Positions 43,345 through 53,684 are shown, numbered from the stretch's first letter. The stretch: 64,000 nucleotides of DNA from Sutcliffiella horikoshii (GCF_019931755.1 NZ_CP082918.1:2398001-2462000), one strand, 5' to 3'. A program made the numbers and translations. The notes: generated by a model from the sequence alone, not told the origin.

Positions 43345-43944
43345 TTAATCCAAGGACAACTTCATTCTATTATTCCGTAAAGAAAAATAATACGCGATGC
43401 CGATGGAAAATATACTTAACCAAAATGTGAAATAACCAATCTGAGGCAAATATTTCATTAGGCTGCCGTACCAAGGCATCATTTTAAAGACATAGTCAAT
43501 AACATCATTATGTAAAGTCCAAATCCCTGCCGCAACAAGGTGCCATAGTTTGAAGCGATAATACGGACTATACAGAACTCCTTGCACAGCCATTGCTCCA
43601 TGGGAAACGATCAGCATATACCCCTCTATCGGCAAATAGCCAGTTTCCATGAGTGTTAATATATTCATTACCACAGCCCATATTCCATATTTCACTAGCG
43701 TAATGATCGCTAACGCCTCAAACAGTTTGAAATTCCTTTTTAAAATAAATCCTACCAAGACAAAGCAGAGAAATAGACTTGCCGTAGGACTGTCCGGGAC
43801 AAAGATAAGAAAAATGGCAGGGGTTTCTGCTAATTGATAGCCATACCAAACATACCCATAGATGGTGCCAAGAACATTAATGATCAACACCAACCATAGC
43901 ATCACCGGTGTCTTCAATAAGTGTATAAACCAAGTTAACATCAT
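43345..43944 (-). CDS. ypjA: YpjA, DUF1405 membrane protein
   Basis: The 199-aa protein has five or six predicted membrane helices and the conserved segments WYGYQLAETP, FVPDSPTASLF and HGAMAVQGVLY. It matches YpjA, next to qcrC, in B. subtilis. Two ATGs are adjacent; either could be used with GAGGAAAC. Function is unknown. Confidence 0.88.
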   Translation of the reverse strand: MMLTWFIHLLKTPVMLWLVLIINVLGTIYGYVWYGYQLAETPAIFLIFVPDSPTASLFLCFVLVGFILKRNFKLFEALAIITLVKYGIWAVVMNILTLMETGYLPIEGYMLIVSHGAMAVQGVLYSPYYRFKLWHLVAAGIWTLHNDVIDYVFKMMPWYGSLMKYLPQIGYFTFWLSIFSIGIAYYFSLRNNRMKLSLD

Positions 43945-43981
43945 GTTTCCTCACTTTTTTCAATTGATGTTTCCATTATAC

Positions 43982-44008
43982 AAAAAAGCTGGCTAAATTA
44001 GCCAGCTT
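43982..44008 (-). terminator. Terminator of qcrABC
   Basis: AAGCTGGCTAA and TTAGCCAGCTT pair tightly, followed by TTTTTG on the minus strand, directly after the qcrC stop. Confidence 0.9.
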
Positions 44009-44013
44009 CTTTG

Positions 44014-44808
44014 TTATTCTGCTTCTGCAGCTTTTTCATTCATTTCAACTAAGTAGTCACCTAGGATTTGAAGTTCTTCATCTGTTCCTTTGAAAAGGTC
44101 AGCAGGCATTCCGCCAACACCTTCAACTGCAATCTTCTGATAATCTTCAGAAGCGAAGTCAGGGTTGTCGATTAGAGATGGAGCCATACCAGGACTACCT
44201 TGTAGGTTGTCACCGTGACAGGATAGGCAAGTGTTTTCTTGAAGAATGACATAGCCTTCTGCTTCCATGTCTATTTCAATATCAATTTCATCTGTGATTT
44301 CACCTTGCTCAGCTGCCGCTTCCCAGTCATGAGAATCAACAGACTGCCAAGTCAAGAAGAAAATTGAAGCGATACCGAGTAACATAAGACCTGTAGCAAT
44401 TGGACGCTTACTTGGGCGACGTTCAGGACCACGATCTAGGAATGGAGCAAGTAACAATGCACCAAACGCAAGACCTGGCATGATCATTGCACCAATAACT
44501 GTGTATGGTCCAGCTGCGTATTGATATTTAAGTAACTCGTATAAGAATAAAAAGTACCAGTCTGGCAACGGGATATATCCAGTATCAGTCGGATCTGCCA
44601 CACGCTCCAATGGTGATTGGTGAGCGACAGTCAGGCATAGGAATGCGATTAGGAAAACCGCACCAACCATCCATTCTTTTAGCAAGAAGTTTGGCCAGAA
44701 TGCTTCCGTTTTACCAGGAAACTCGGAATAATCTTTTGGAATATTAGGTTTGCGTACTGCCGGGACACGCGAGTCACCAACAAACTTCATACCTTTTCCT
44801 CTATGCAT
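44014..44808 (-). CDS. qcrC: Menaquinol-cytochrome c reductase, cytochrome b/c subunit
   Basis: The 264-aa fusion of a cytochrome bc subunit IV-like membrane part (three helices, with PDWYFLFLYELLKYQ) and a C-terminal cytochrome c domain has one heme site, CLSCH (C-x-x-C-H), and a distal Met ligand near GGMPAD. It passes electrons out of the bc complex. It is the last gene of qcrA-qcrB-qcrC. Confidence 0.97.
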   Translation of the reverse strand: MHRGKGMKFVGDSRVPAVRKPNIPKDYSEFPGKTEAFWPNFLLKEWMVGAVFLIAFLCLTVAHQSPLERVADPTDTGYIPLPDWYFLFLYELLKYQYAAGPYTVIGAMIMPGLAFGALLLAPFLDRGPERRPSKRPIATGLMLLGIASIFFLTWQSVDSHDWEAAAEQGEITDEIDIEIDMEAEGYVILQENTCLSCHGDNLQGSPGMAPSLIDNPDFASEDYQKIAVEGVGGMPADLFKGTDEELQILGDYLVEMNEKAAEAE

Positions 44809-44844
44809 ATAGGTTCCCCTCCTTTGTTATCAAAATAATGAATC

Positions 44845-45519
44845 TTATAGCGGTCCTGAAATACCTTGCTTACGAATCATGACAAAGTGAGCACCCATCA
44901 AGCCGAATAGAGCTGCAGGTAAGAAGAATACATGAATCGCAAAGAAACGAGTCAGTGTTTGTGCACCAACGATTTCAGGATGTCCAGCTAGTAGCGTTTT
45001 CACCATATCCCCTATCAATGGGGTTGCAGCGGCGATCTCTAACCCTACTTTTGTAGCAAATAATGCTTTCATATCCCAAGGTAATAGGTAACCTGTAAAA
45101 CCAAGACCTAACATGATGAAGAAGATAAGTACTCCTACCACCCAGTTAAGTTCACGTGGTTTTTTATATGCACCTTGGAAGAAAACACGTAGTGTATGTA
45201 AAAACATCATTACGATAACCAAACTGGCTCCCCAGTGGTGCATACCGCGTACGATTTGACCGAACGCAACTTCATTTTGTAAGTAGTAAACGGATTCCCA
45301 CGCATTTTTAATGTCCGGAACATAATACATAGTCAGGAACATACCTGAAAGTACTTGGATAACTGTTACGAAGAACGTCAATCCACCAAAGCAATAAACG
45401 AATGCGGAGAAGTGATGTGCTGGGTTTACGTGCTCAGGTACCTCGTGGTCGGCGATATCGCGCCACATCGGCGTAATATCTAATCGTTCGTCAACCCAGT
45501 CATAAATCTTATTTAACAA
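44845..45519 (-). CDS. qcrB: Menaquinol-cytochrome c reductase, cytochrome b subunit
   Basis: The 224-aa cytochrome b6-type protein has four membrane helices. Heme-ligand His pairs are in HHWGASLVIVMMFLHTLR and the later HVFFLPAALFGLMGAHF. Cys43 (AFVYCFGG) matches the covalently bound heme c site known from B. subtilis QcrB. The start is TTG behind GGGGAGGCG, 3 nt after the qcrA stop. Confidence 0.97.
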   Translation of the reverse strand: MLNKIYDWVDERLDITPMWRDIADHEVPEHVNPAHHFSAFVYCFGGLTFFVTVIQVLSGMFLTMYYVPDIKNAWESVYYLQNEVAFGQIVRGMHHWGASLVIVMMFLHTLRVFFQGAYKKPRELNWVVGVLIFFIMLGLGFTGYLLPWDMKALFATKVGLEIAAATPLIGDMVKTLLAGHPEIVGAQTLTRFFAIHVFFLPAALFGLMGAHFVMIRKQGISGPL

Positions 45520-45522
45520 TTA

Positions 45523-46032
45523 TTACGCCTCCCCTTTTGGTTTTGCGCTACCTAAATATACAATACCATCTTTCACTTCATGAACGTATACATCAAGCGG
45601 AGATAGTGGTGGTGTATTAGGTACGTTGTCACCATTTTTGTAGTATAAACCGTAATGGCATGGACAGAAGAACTTATCCGGGTTACCTGGGTCTGATGCC
45701 CAGTTAACAGTACAGCCTAGATGTTTACAAACTGGAGATAAGGCAATAATATCACCCTTTTCATCCTTGTAAATCCAAGCAGTTCTAGGCTCTTCAGATT
45801 CATACCAAGCATCAACCTGCTTAATCTTGAAAGGGAAGTTTTGCGGCTCCGCAGTTAGTTCACTTTCTTCACATACAGCAACTAATTCTTGGTCATTTCC
45901 AGCTTTAAGTACCGGATCAATTGCAAAACGGACCATTGGCATCAGCATACCTGCTGCCATGAAACCGCCTACACCAGTAAGGGTATAGTTTAAAAATTGA
46001 CGTCTAGACACGCGATGGTTTTTCTCACTCAT
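45523..46032 (-). CDS. qcrA: Rieske iron-sulfur subunit of the menaquinol-cytochrome c reductase
   Basis: The 169-aa protein has a twin-arginine-like N-terminus (SRRQFLNYTLTGVGGFMAAGM) with a membrane anchor and a Rieske domain. The 2Fe-2S ligands are C102-x-H104 and C123-x-x-H126; C107 and C125 form the usual disulfide. It is first in the operon behind an extended -10 promoter. Confidence 0.97.
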   Translation of the reverse strand: MSEKNHRVSRRQFLNYTLTGVGGFMAAGMLMPMVRFAIDPVLKAGNDQELVAVCEESELTAEPQNFPFKIKQVDAWYESEEPRTAWIYKDEKGDIIALSPVCKHLGCTVNWASDPGNPDKFFCPCHYGLYYKNGDNVPNTPPLSPLDVYVHEVKDGIVYLGSAKPKGEA

Positions 46033-46078
46033 TGTTTTCCCCCCTCTATAGAAAGAACTAAGTCCATACGGACAGTAG

Positions 46079-46087
46079 ATTATAACA
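46079..46087 (-). promoter_or_regulatory. Extended -10 promoter of qcrABC
   Basis: TGTTATAAT on the minus strand, about 47 nt before qcrA, matches an extended -10. No good -35 is evident. Confidence 0.5.
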
Positions 46088-46278
46088 CATAGAAAACTAG
46101 GACATTCTCATGATATATCAATCTTGTCCCAAGGTCAATAATCTCCTGCCTTGAAAAAATGGCAAGGTTGTGACTTATTTTCAATCCTTTTAAAATATTT
46201 TTGTTTTTTTATTGCTTTTTTAATATCATTTTGCTAGCAGTTTGCCTTTTGGGATATTTTGCACCATTTTCTATACTT

Positions 46279-46737
46279 TTAATCCTGCCATTTTTGAATA
46301 AACATCGGTAATAATTGATTCATCTGATCTTGAATGATTTTCTGTTTGTACTTATCTTCCATATCCTCTAATGGAATCGCGGGAAGCCATACAAGCTTAC
46401 CTTCTAATTGCTGCTCATTTTGACTCCAAGAACTGTCAGATGTCATGAGAAATACATGTTTAATATTGTTTTCTTTTATATGTAGAGAGAGATTGTTAAG
46501 CTGCTCTACTTTCTTCTCCGCTTGATCTGTTTCCACATAGCTGAATGGCGGCAACAGGATAACCCTTCCTTTAAACTGCCTTTCCAATTCGTAACTTAAT
46601 ATGTTTATGTATTCTCCGTGAGATGCGATCGTCTTGATATTCTCACCGAAACTAATCGGCATCAGGGGAATGATGACGGTATCTATGTATTCTTTTGCTT
46701 GAACGTACTGGGATATATCTTTGCTTGTCCATTTCAT
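46279..46737 (-). CDS. ypiF: YpiF-family protein (DUF2487)
   Basis: The 152-aa soluble alpha/beta protein (MKWTSKDISQYVQAKEYIDTVIIPLMPISF) matches YpiF, just upstream of qcrA in B. subtilis. Function is unknown. The ribosome site is weak. About 245 bp without a gene separate it from qcrA, holding the qcr promoter and nothing else I can name. Confidence 0.88.
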   Translation of the reverse strand: MKWTSKDISQYVQAKEYIDTVIIPLMPISFGENIKTIASHGEYINILSYELERQFKGRVILLPPFSYVETDQAEKKVEQLNNLSLHIKENNIKHVFLMTSDSSWSQNEQQLEGKLVWLPAIPLEDMEDKYKQKIIQDQMNQLLPMFIQKWQD

Positions 46738-46845
46738 GGTTTCGTTTCAACTCTTTCTTTTGTGGATTTATTGTCGTTCTTTAAATATAAGTTTTGTGGT
46801 GGGTGAGGTCAAATGTTTTGGGCATTACATAAGATTTCTAAATCA

Positions 46846-46880
46846 ACAAAAACCCCCGCAACATTCGAGTTGAGGGGGTA
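46846..46880 (-). terminator. Terminator of ypiA-ypiB
   Basis: ACCCCC and GGGGGT form the stem base with TTTTTG on the minus side, about 10 nt after the ypiB stop. Confidence 0.75.
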
Positions 46881-46887
46881 CAAATTC

Positions 46888-47424
46888 TTATAATCTTTTC
46901 AACTGACCTGTCAGTTTACGAAACGCCTCTTCATCCTGGCGGTCCAGAGCATCATCGATCAATTTCAGTAGCTTTTCTTTTTGAAAGGTGTAAATGGATT
47001 CTTCTAGCATCCGCTCTGCTAAAATCCGATCCTTTTCATTGATTTGGGGCTGCTTCGGCATAAACGGATTATCTTCCAGCACCGCTGCGTATTGTGGTGA
47101 ATGATAGACAGATCGGAAATTTAACTGTATATAAATATCCTCATCACGATTAAGCCTAATGTCATGGAAGGACTTTTCGGCGTCCGTCGTCATCACATTT
47201 TCCTTATAAAACCTGAATGGCACTTCCTCTACACAATGGGTTGACATGATAATTCCCCGTGGACAGAACTGAGCTTGCTCGACAAAGTGAACTTTCTTCA
47301 TCAATTGGTCATGACTCATCAAATAGTTTAAAATCCATACACATTCACGTCTTTTTAACTGATAGTTTCCTAAGAACCACCTTATAAAGTCCTTCTTCTC
47401 GTTGACAGATACAGGGGTAGCCAC
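46888..47424 (-). CDS. ypiB: UPF0302 protein YpiB
   Basis: The 178-aa protein with [29 protein letters not shown] and a C-terminal helical IDxR-type domain ([29 protein letters not shown]) is typical of YpiB/UPF0302. The start is GTG (47422-47424) after GGAGGGACGATAGTT. It follows ypiA by about 30 nt. Function is unknown. Confidence 0.92.
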   Translation of the reverse strand: MATPVSVNEKKDFIRWFLGNYQLKRRECVWILNYLMSHDQLMKKVHFVEQAQFCPRGIIMSTHCVEEVPFRFYKENVMTTDAEKSFHDIRLNRDEDIYIQLNFRSVYHSPQYAAVLEDNPFMPKQPQINEKDRILAERMLEESIYTFQKEKLLKLIDDALDRQDEEAFRKLTGQLKRL

Positions 47425-47456
47425 AACTATCGTCCCTCCTCTGCGTAGAATATTCC

Positions 47457-48734
47457 CTACTCTTGTAAATTTAAATACAGATCTTGCAATTCTATGTTGG
47501 TTGGGTCAAGTTGTATTAGTTTTTCAAAAAGCGGCTTTGCTTCTTCTCGTTTCCCTTCCTCCAATAAGAAGTGTGCATAATCGTAAAGGAAGCTGCTGTC
47601 ATCTTTAAAAGAAGTATATGCTTGACGGTAATGATTTAATGCATCAGAATATTTTTCGGTTTGTTGATAGGCAACAGCTAGGTCCCAATCATATTGCGGG
47701 TCTGTCTCTCCAAAGTTAATGAGTTCATTTAGGCAGTCTATAACATCTTCATAGCGCTCTTCCTGCAAGAAGATTTTCGTTAAAGTTAAGGCTGCTTCCA
47801 CATATCCGGGATCGATGGCAATGGCTTCCCTCAGTAACTTTTCTGCTTCTTCCACATTTTGCTGCTTCATTGCCACTTTCGCTCCGTAAACTTGCAATTC
47901 TTTGTTATATTCATTAACCGCTAATCCTTCTTTTGCAACACGCAAGCTGTCTTCTAATAATCCTTCGTGTTCGTATGCTTTTGCAAGATATAAGTAAAGA
48001 GAGGAGTATTCATAATCCATTTCTTTTACCTGATTAAGTTTTTCGATACTGGTCTTGAAATATCCTGCCTGAAAAGCGGTAAATCCGTATTGAAATAATA
48101 CGTCAATTTTCAACTCTTTCTGCAAGGCCTGGTCGAAATAAGGCATCGCTTCCTCAAATTGACCTGTAGCACTGTAGCATTCAGCGAGTCTTTCTTGCAA
48201 GGAGAACTCAATTTCATCCGCATGTGGAAGAACTGATTCATAATATGGAATGGCTTTCTTATAGTCACCTTGAGACAGATACACTTCCCCTAAAGCAAGG
48301 CTGATGATTGGTTCCTTAGGAGCAAGCTTTTTGGCAGCAAGCAATTTTTGCTCGCTGACCTCAAATAGTCCCTGTGCCTGATAAAGGTCTGCAAGAAGAA
48401 GCAGAGACTGAATGTAGACCTCATCATCGTCCCCTATGTTTTCTAATAAACCCATCGCTTCATCTTCTTCATCAAGGTCAATGTGGACTTCAGCCAATGA
48501 AATAATGAGGTCCGACTCATTCGGAAACTGGTATAGGAGGTTTTGGTAAAGTTGTTTGGCGTCTTCAAGCATGCCGAGTTGCTGATAGATCTGGGCAGTT
48601 TGAAATAAATCCTCTTCTCCAAATTTTGATTCGTTTTCTTTTAGGATAGTAAGACCCTGTTCTATTTCCCCGTTATCTATTAGTTCTAGAGCTTTATCAA
48701 TTACTGTGTAAGACAAAATACTACTTCCCTTCAT
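47457..48734 (-). CDS. ypiA: TPR-repeat protein YpiA
   Basis: This roughly 425-aa protein consists almost entirely of tetratricopeptide repeats (about eleven helix pairs, e.g. [50 protein letters not shown]), so it is a cytoplasmic protein-protein scaffold. It matches YpiA upstream of ypiB. The start is uncertain: the ATG at 48734 has a poor ribosome site, while TTG at 48714-48716 has AAGGGAAG 7 nt upstream and would give 419 aa. Confidence 0.9.
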   Translation of the reverse strand: MKGSSILSYTVIDKALELIDNGEIEQGLTILKENESKFGEEDLFQTAQIYQQLGMLEDAKQLYQNLLYQFPNESDLIISLAEVHIDLDEEDEAMGLLENIGDDDEVYIQSLLLLADLYQAQGLFEVSEQKLLAAKKLAPKEPIISLALGEVYLSQGDYKKAIPYYESVLPHADEIEFSLQERLAECYSATGQFEEAMPYFDQALQKELKIDVLFQYGFTAFQAGYFKTSIEKLNQVKEMDYEYSSLYLYLAKAYEHEGLLEDSLRVAKEGLAVNEYNKELQVYGAKVAMKQQNVEEAEKLLREAIAIDPGYVEAALTLTKIFLQEERYEDVIDCLNELINFGETDPQYDWDLAVAYQQTEKYSDALNHYRQAYTSFKDDSSFLYDYAHFLLEEGKREEAKPLFEKLIQLDPTNIELQDLYLNLQE

Positions 48735-48763
48735 TTTTAAAATCCGCAGTCACACGTTCTTCT

Positions 48764-49675
48764 TCAAATCTTTTCAGAGAGTAAGAAATGCCCTGGAATG
48801 GTTACTGTACATTCTTTTCCAAAGCCTGGACGAAATAAAACCTCATCTCCCGCTTTGATAACCGTTCCTTTTTGAACTGTAACTTCTGGAATATGACTAT
48901 CATAATCCAGATTTTCAATAGTTTCAATAATATGGCCTTCTGGTGACAAATAGAGATTATAGTCTAATTCTCCACCGACCCGCAAATCTCCTTTAGTCGG
49001 GTAGATACCAATTTTCATTAATAGATCCAAATCAAGAGGTTTCCCCTGTTCTGGGCACTCGGTGGAATGTGTTAATTTCTCTTCTTGCATGATTAATTTC
49101 CACTCTTTTTTCTTCCTGGTTTTTTTGGATGGAGAAATGTTTTGCCAACACGGCAGAAATGTGATCGGAAATTGATACAAGGCATCTTTTATCCACCCCC
49201 ATGGGACGGAAGAGAGTTCTGTTGTATCATCCATCTGCAAAAATATAGCAGAAATCTTATAGCGCCTGCATTGTCGTACAAAAGAAGGTGTGAGTTTATG
49301 GAAGGGAAGTCTTACCGCAAAATAATAATCAATCGGACTATTTAATAAGAAAGTTCTCGCTCTCTTTAATGTTTGCAATAATTCTTTTTCACGCTGAACG
49401 GTAATGAGAGAAAGAAGGGTTGTACAACCTTTTTTCAAATAGTTCTCGGTGATGAACTGTTTGAACTGCGGAAACGGCATTTGTTCAAGGTTATCGACAA
49501 GCATAACATGTCCGGGTGTGAGTACATAGGGGGAAATATCCATTCTCATGGATTTTGAATTGGTAAAAGGGCCTTCTTTCATGTAATGAATTTTGCTGTC
49601 TTTCACTAGCAGATTGGTATGGAGGAGTGTTGATTTGTTTTTGACCACATTTGCGGCTTCTATAATATATTCCAT
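48764..49675 (-). CDS. Amidohydrolase-like protein lacking metal ligands, unknown function
   Basis: The 303-aa protein opens like a cyclic amidohydrolase (EAANVVKNKSTLLHTNLLVKDSKIHY, a small beta domain, then VLTPGHVMLVDN where active enzymes have PG-x-ID-x-H-x-H). It ends with a second beta-domain half (GDLRVGGELDYNLYLSPEGHI). The middle resembles a shortened barrel. The HxH metal site is absent, so it is probably not a standard hydrolase. The family is inferred, not recognised with certainty. The ribosome site is GGGGGATGCT. It sits between aroA and ypiA. Confidence 0.6.
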   Translation of the reverse strand: MEYIIEAANVVKNKSTLLHTNLLVKDSKIHYMKEGPFTNSKSMRMDISPYVLTPGHVMLVDNLEQMPFPQFKQFITENYLKKGCTTLLSLITVQREKELLQTLKRARTFLLNSPIDYYFAVRLPFHKLTPSFVRQCRRYKISAIFLQMDDTTELSSVPWGWIKDALYQFPITFLPCWQNISPSKKTRKKKEWKLIMQEEKLTHSTECPEQGKPLDLDLLMKIGIYPTKGDLRVGGELDYNLYLSPEGHIIETIENLDYDSHIPEVTVQKGTVIKAGDEVLFRPGFGKECTVTIPGHFLLSEKI

Positions 49676-49847
49676 AGCATCCCCCTCTTAAATGTTCTTA
49701 AGACAAGCTATGCGACTGGAGGGTTAAATATGCTGTTTTGGAGTGTGATGATTTGGGGGACGGAAAAAGTTAGGGTTGCTAGTTGGAGGTCGGAAGTTCG
49801 GATTACTAATAAAAAGTTACATACCCCCTAGTGGTATCCTACCTCAG

Positions 49848-49963
49848 AATCGGGCGATATTTCGAATTTACGGGCGATTTTCAGCGTAATCGGGCGATAA
49901 TTTCATTTTACGGGCGATTTTTAAGACTAATCGGGCGATAATCTAAATTTACGGGCGAAAATG
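49848..49963 (+). repeat. 20-bp periodic CGGGCGAT array (IV)
   Basis: CGGGCGAT (last copy CGGGCGAA) occurs at 49851, 49871, 49891, 49911, 49932 and 49952, i.e. every 20-21 bp, in AT-rich spacers. Copies alternate between ATCGGGCGATA and TTACGGGCGATT contexts, giving a 40-41 bp higher period. It lies in the 435-bp gap between aroA and the amidohydrolase-like gene. I see nothing else in that gap. Confidence 0.88.
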
Positions 49964-50069
49964 AAATTTCACTAGCAAAATGGTTCCACTAACCCATGCA
50001 AAACTAGTAATATACCCCCTCTTAACCGACCAACGACCCTCGATGTTCAAAGCTAAAAAGTACAACAAA

Positions 50070-50102
50070 CTAAAAGAGGCCCATCTCCATGGACCCCCTC
50101 AT
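50070..50102 (-). terminator. Probable terminator of the aromatic supraoperon
   Basis: On the minus strand GAGG...GGTCC pairs imperfectly with GGGCCTC and is followed by TTTTAG, about 10 nt after the aroA stop. Confidence 0.45.
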
Positions 50103-50110
50103 CTAAAAAC

Positions 50111-51403
50111 TTACCCTCTTCTCAAACTCTCCATATGCTCAAAGAAGCTCGGGTAGGAGACATTGATTGCCCCATCATTTTGAAGAACTGTTTCTCCCTC
50201 CGCAATTAAGCTTGCGATGGCTCCCATCATGCCGATACGGTGATCTCCGTAACTGTCTAGGGTGCCGCCATGCAACTTTGTCTTGCCCTTAATGATCATC
50301 CCGTCCTCTGTTGCTTCAATGTCAGCGCCAAGCTTCTTCAGCTCGTTCACAACCGTATCAATTCGGTTTGTTTCCTTCACCTTCAGCTCTTCCGCATCCT
50401 TGATGACTGTAGTTCCTTCAGCCTGTGTCGCCATCAAAGCGATGATTGGCACTTCATCAATCAGGCGTGGGATGATATCGCCACCAATTTCCACACCTTT
50501 AAGTTCAGAAGATTCCACAGTAATATCGGCATAAGGTTCCGGTCCTTCCTCTACAACATTTGAATAGGAAAGACTTGCCCCCATATTTTTCAGAACATCT
50601 AAAACTCCAGTACGAGTAGGATTGAGCCCGACCCGGCGCAATGTAATCCTGCTGCCAGGCACAATCGCACCTGCCACAAGGAAAAACGCTGCGGAAGAGA
50701 TATCTCCAGGAACAACAACATGCAGATCAGACACCAGTTTCTGCCCACCTACCACGCTTACCTTGCATTCTTCCTCTTCTTTTACTTCCACGCCAAACGC
50801 ACGCAGCATCCTTTCTGTATGATCACGAGATTTAAAAGGTTCACTCACAGTGGTTACCCCTTCAGCCTGCAATCCTGCCAAAAGAATGGCGGATTTCACT
50901 TGTGCGCTTGCCACAGGTGACACGTAATCAAGGCCGCTTAAGCCACCTCCCTGAATAGAGATCGGCGTAAAGTTGCCATCCTGATTTCCTTGTATCCTTG
51001 CACCCATGTCGCGCAATGGAGCAGTCACCCGTTTCATCGGCCTTTTGGCGATAGACTCGTCCCCAATCAGGACAGAGTGTATAGGTAAGCCAGAGAGAAT
51101 CCCCATCATCAGTCTTGCTGTTGTTCCCGAATTCCCGACATCCAATACTTCTGATGACTCTCGAAGTCCCTTCAATCCGTTTCCATATACCGTCACATTG
51201 GAGCCATCCTGTTCTATCTTCACTCCAAGCTTGGAGAAACAACTGATTGTACTTAGGCAATCATCACCCGGTAAAAAGTTTTCCACTGTCGTTTTGCCTT
51301 CCGCCATAGAGCCGAACATAACGGAACGGTGGGAAATGGATTTATCTCCGGGGATTTGGATGGTTCCTTTTAACCCACTAGCGGTACCTGTAAGTTTTTT
51401 CAT
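50111..51403 (-). CDS. aroA: 3-phosphoshikimate 1-carboxyvinyltransferase (EPSP synthase)
   Basis: This 430-aa inside-out beta/alpha barrel enzyme has [13 protein letters not shown] (S3P binding), [10 protein letters not shown] (PEP loop) and the catalytic [10 protein letters not shown]. It makes EPSP for chorismate. It is last in the supraoperon (aroE in older B. subtilis naming). The ribosome site is TAGGAGAG, 16 nt after tyrA. Confidence 0.97.
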   Translation of the reverse strand: MKKLTGTASGLKGTIQIPGDKSISHRSVMFGSMAEGKTTVENFLPGDDCLSTISCFSKLGVKIEQDGSNVTVYGNGLKGLRESSEVLDVGNSGTTARLMMGILSGLPIHSVLIGDESIAKRPMKRVTAPLRDMGARIQGNQDGNFTPISIQGGGLSGLDYVSPVASAQVKSAILLAGLQAEGVTTVSEPFKSRDHTERMLRAFGVEVKEEEECKVSVVGGQKLVSDLHVVVPGDISSAAFFLVAGAIVPGSRITLRRVGLNPTRTGVLDVLKNMGASLSYSNVVEEGPEPYADITVESSELKGVEIGGDIIPRLIDEVPIIALMATQAEGTTVIKDAEELKVKETNRIDTVVNELKKLGADIEATEDGMIIKGKTKLHGGTLDSYGDHRIGMMGAIASLIAEGETVLQNDGAINVSYPSFFEHMESLRRG

Positions 51404-51419
51404 TTACACTCTCTCCTAA

Positions 51420-52532
51420 CTAGACAATATAAGTTTCATACATGGTGTGTTTACGTAAGCAATCTTCTGCAGATTGGCGATCGTCCTCTGACTGGAAGCT
51501 AAGTCTCAACACGCCATAGATTTCTTCTCTTGTTTCCATGATACGAATATTGGTAATGCTTATTTTTTCTTTTGCAAGAATACCGGTGATTTCTGATATG
51601 ATCCCGGGATAATCAGGAACATCCACATATAAATCGTAAAATGACGGAATCGCACCTTTGGACTTTACCGGAAGGCCGTCACGGAACTCCTTGGCCTTGC
51701 TGAAATACTCAAGCAAGAAGGCTTCGTTATCCTGTGACAAATGGTCTCTCACCACTTCCATTTGCTCCATCCACTGATCTAAAAGTGTTAGGATGGTTGT
51801 TTTATTATGTATCAGGATGTCTTTCCACATCGTCGGGTTGCTTGAGGCAATCCTTGTGATATCCCTAAATCCACCAGCTGCAAGTCTTGAGACAAACGGG
51901 TTGGTAGATTGCATGTCCTCTGCCTGATGAACAAGGCCAGCTGCGACCACATGAGGAAAATGGCTGATGACTCCGGCAACCAGATCATGTTCTGAAGCAG
52001 ACATGGTGATAAAATTCGCCTTCGTTCCGGCAAGCCACATTTTGGTTAAGGCCACTTCTTTTGGATTCGCATCTTCTTTAAATGGAGTAAGCACATAAAA
52101 AGCATTTTCGAAAAGATGGCTTTTGGCAGCAATTACACCACTCTTATGGGAACCTGCCATGGGATGCCCCCCTATGAATGTAACATTTTCCTGAGGGAAA
52201 AGGGTAGCCGCTAAAGTGGTAATGCTATTTTTCGTGCTTCCTACATCGGTAATGACAACTTGTGGTTTCGTGAATGTTATCCCACTTAAATGTTTTAATA
52301 CTTCATTTGCCTGCATGACCGGTACAGAAATGACAATAAAATCTGCATCTCTTGCTTCAGCATCATAATTTTCACAGAACTCATCGATGACTTTTAATGA
52401 CTTTGCTAATTTCGCCTGCTGGGTATTTATATCGTATCCTATTATACTCGCGTTAGGGTGTTCTTTTTTTATCGCAAGGGCTATGGACCCGCCAATCAGC
52501 CCAAGTCCGATCACCAACACTTTCCCGTTCAA
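51420..52532 (-). CDS. tyrA: Prephenate dehydrogenase with C-terminal ACT domain
   Basis: In the 370-aa protein residues 1-170 are an NAD-binding Rossmann domain (VLVIGLGLIGGSIALA), the middle is the all-helical prephenate domain (GGHPMAGSHKSG), and residues 295-370 are an ACT domain (YDLYVDVPDYPGIISEITGILAKEKISITNI) that senses tyrosine. It makes 4-hydroxyphenylpyruvate for tyrosine. The start is TTG behind GGTGAAGTGAA. Confidence 0.95.
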   Translation of the reverse strand: MNGKVLVIGLGLIGGSIALAIKKEHPNASIIGYDINTQQAKLAKSLKVIDEFCENYDAEARDADFIVISVPVMQANEVLKHLSGITFTKPQVVITDVGSTKNSITTLAATLFPQENVTFIGGHPMAGSHKSGVIAAKSHLFENAFYVLTPFKEDANPKEVALTKMWLAGTKANFITMSASEHDLVAGVISHFPHVVAAGLVHQAEDMQSTNPFVSRLAAGGFRDITRIASSNPTMWKDILIHNKTTILTLLDQWMEQMEVVRDHLSQDNEAFLLEYFSKAKEFRDGLPVKSKGAIPSFYDLYVDVPDYPGIISEITGILAKEKISITNIRIMETREEIYGVLRLSFQSEDDRQSAEDCLRKHTMYETYIV

Positions 52533-52565
52533 TTCACTTCACCGCCTGATGTCTTTATATATGTA

Positions 52566-52591
52566 AATAGAGAGGATATCTCCTCTCTATT
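52566..52591 (-). other. Perfect hairpin between hisC and tyrA
   Basis: AATAGAGAGGA and TCCTCTCTATT form an 11-bp stem with a 4-nt loop starting at the hisC stop codon. There is no clear T run, so it is more likely an RNA processing or stability element than a terminator. Confidence 0.5.
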
Positions 52592-53684
52592 AGATGGCTT
52601 GCTTCATTTTATATTCCTTCAAGTAAGAGATGATTTCTGCGTTTTGCTCTTTTGTTCCGACTGTAATACGTAAACAAGTCGGGTAACCTAATGCTTTTCC
52701 AGATCGCACAATATACCCTTTTTTCATCAAGTATTGAAACAATACATCGGAGTCCGTCTGAAAGTCTATCAAGATGAAGTTCCCCTCAGAAGGATAATAG
52801 GCAAGCTTCATTTCCTCGCAGAATGCGTAATATTGCTCTAAACCTTCTTTATTCTTTGTTACACACTCTTTTATAAAAGATTGGTCTCCTACTGCCGCCT
52901 TTGCGGCAACTTGGGCCAGGGAGTTTGTATTAAAAGGTTCCCTTGCCGGTTCGATAAGACGGATAAGCTTTTCATTGGCAATTCCATATCCGATGCGGAA
53001 ACTTGCAAGGCCGTAAGCTTTAGAAAAAGTACGGGTAATCATAAGGTTCGGATATTCGTTTAGGAGTTTCACCGTTTCCGGGTAGTCCTGTGAAGTGACA
53101 TATTCCTTGTAGGCTTCATCCACAACAACTAACGTACTGGCAGGGACTTTCTCTAGAAAAGAAAGAAGCAGCTCTTCCTTGATATAAGTTCCTGTAGGAT
53201 TATTCGGACTGCATAACCAAACGATTGCTGTGTTCTCATCAATGGAGTTAAGCATTTCGTCGAGCTGGTGATACCCATCTTTTAATGGAACTTCTCGAAC
53301 TTCTGCCCCTTCAATAATGGCGTTATGCTTATATTGCGGGAAAGAAGGAGTTGGCATGACAGTATTCTTACCAGGTTTTAATAGTGCCCGGCAGACAATT
53401 TGAATGACCTCATCAGAACCATTTCCGAAAATAAGCTCTTTTTCTCCTACACCTGTTTGGACTGCAAGTACTTCTCGCAAGTCTCTTGCGTAGCCATCAG
53501 GGTACGTAGCGGACTTGCTTAGCTCCGCGATCAATGCCTGTTGAACAGACGGAGAGCAACCATAAGGATTCTCATTAGAAGCGAGTTTCACTATTTTCTC
53601 AAGTCCTAATTCCCTCTTCACTTCTTCCATTGTTTTCCCTGGTTGATACGGGGTCAAGTTAAGCAGTTGTTCTTTAATATCCAT
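52590..53684 (-). CDS. hisC: Histidinol-phosphate/aromatic aminotransferase
   Basis: This 364-aa PLP enzyme has SNENPYG near the start, SPNNPTGTY and the PLP-lysine site [17 protein letters not shown]. In Bacillus it serves histidine synthesis and also transaminates prephenate-derived keto acids for Tyr/Phe, which explains its place between trpA and tyrA. I start at [10 protein letters not shown] (53682-53684), 10 nt after AAAGGTG; an ATG three codons earlier is too close to that site. Confidence 0.95.
   Translation of the reverse strand: MDIKEQLLNLTPYQPGKTMEEVKRELGLEKIVKLASNENPYGCSPSVQQALIAELSKSATYPDGYARDLREVLAVQTGVGEKELIFGNGSDEVIQIVCRALLKPGKNTVMPTPSFPQYKHNAIIEGAEVREVPLKDGYHQLDEMLNSIDENTAIVWLCSPNNPTGTYIKEELLLSFLEKVPASTLVVVDEAYKEYVTSQDYPETVKLLNEYPNLMITRTFSKAYGLASFRIGYGIANEKLIRLIEPAREPFNTNSLAQVAAKAAVGDQSFIKECVTKNKEGLEQYYAFCEEMKLAYYPSEGNFILIDFQTDSDVLFQYLMKKGYIVRSGKALGYPTCLRITVGTKEQNAEIISYLKEYKMKQAI

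Noticed and set aside
46135..46170. Hairpin CCTTG/CAAGG after ypiF as a terminator
   Set aside because: The stem is only 5 bp with a 9-nt loop and no T run follows on the minus strand.
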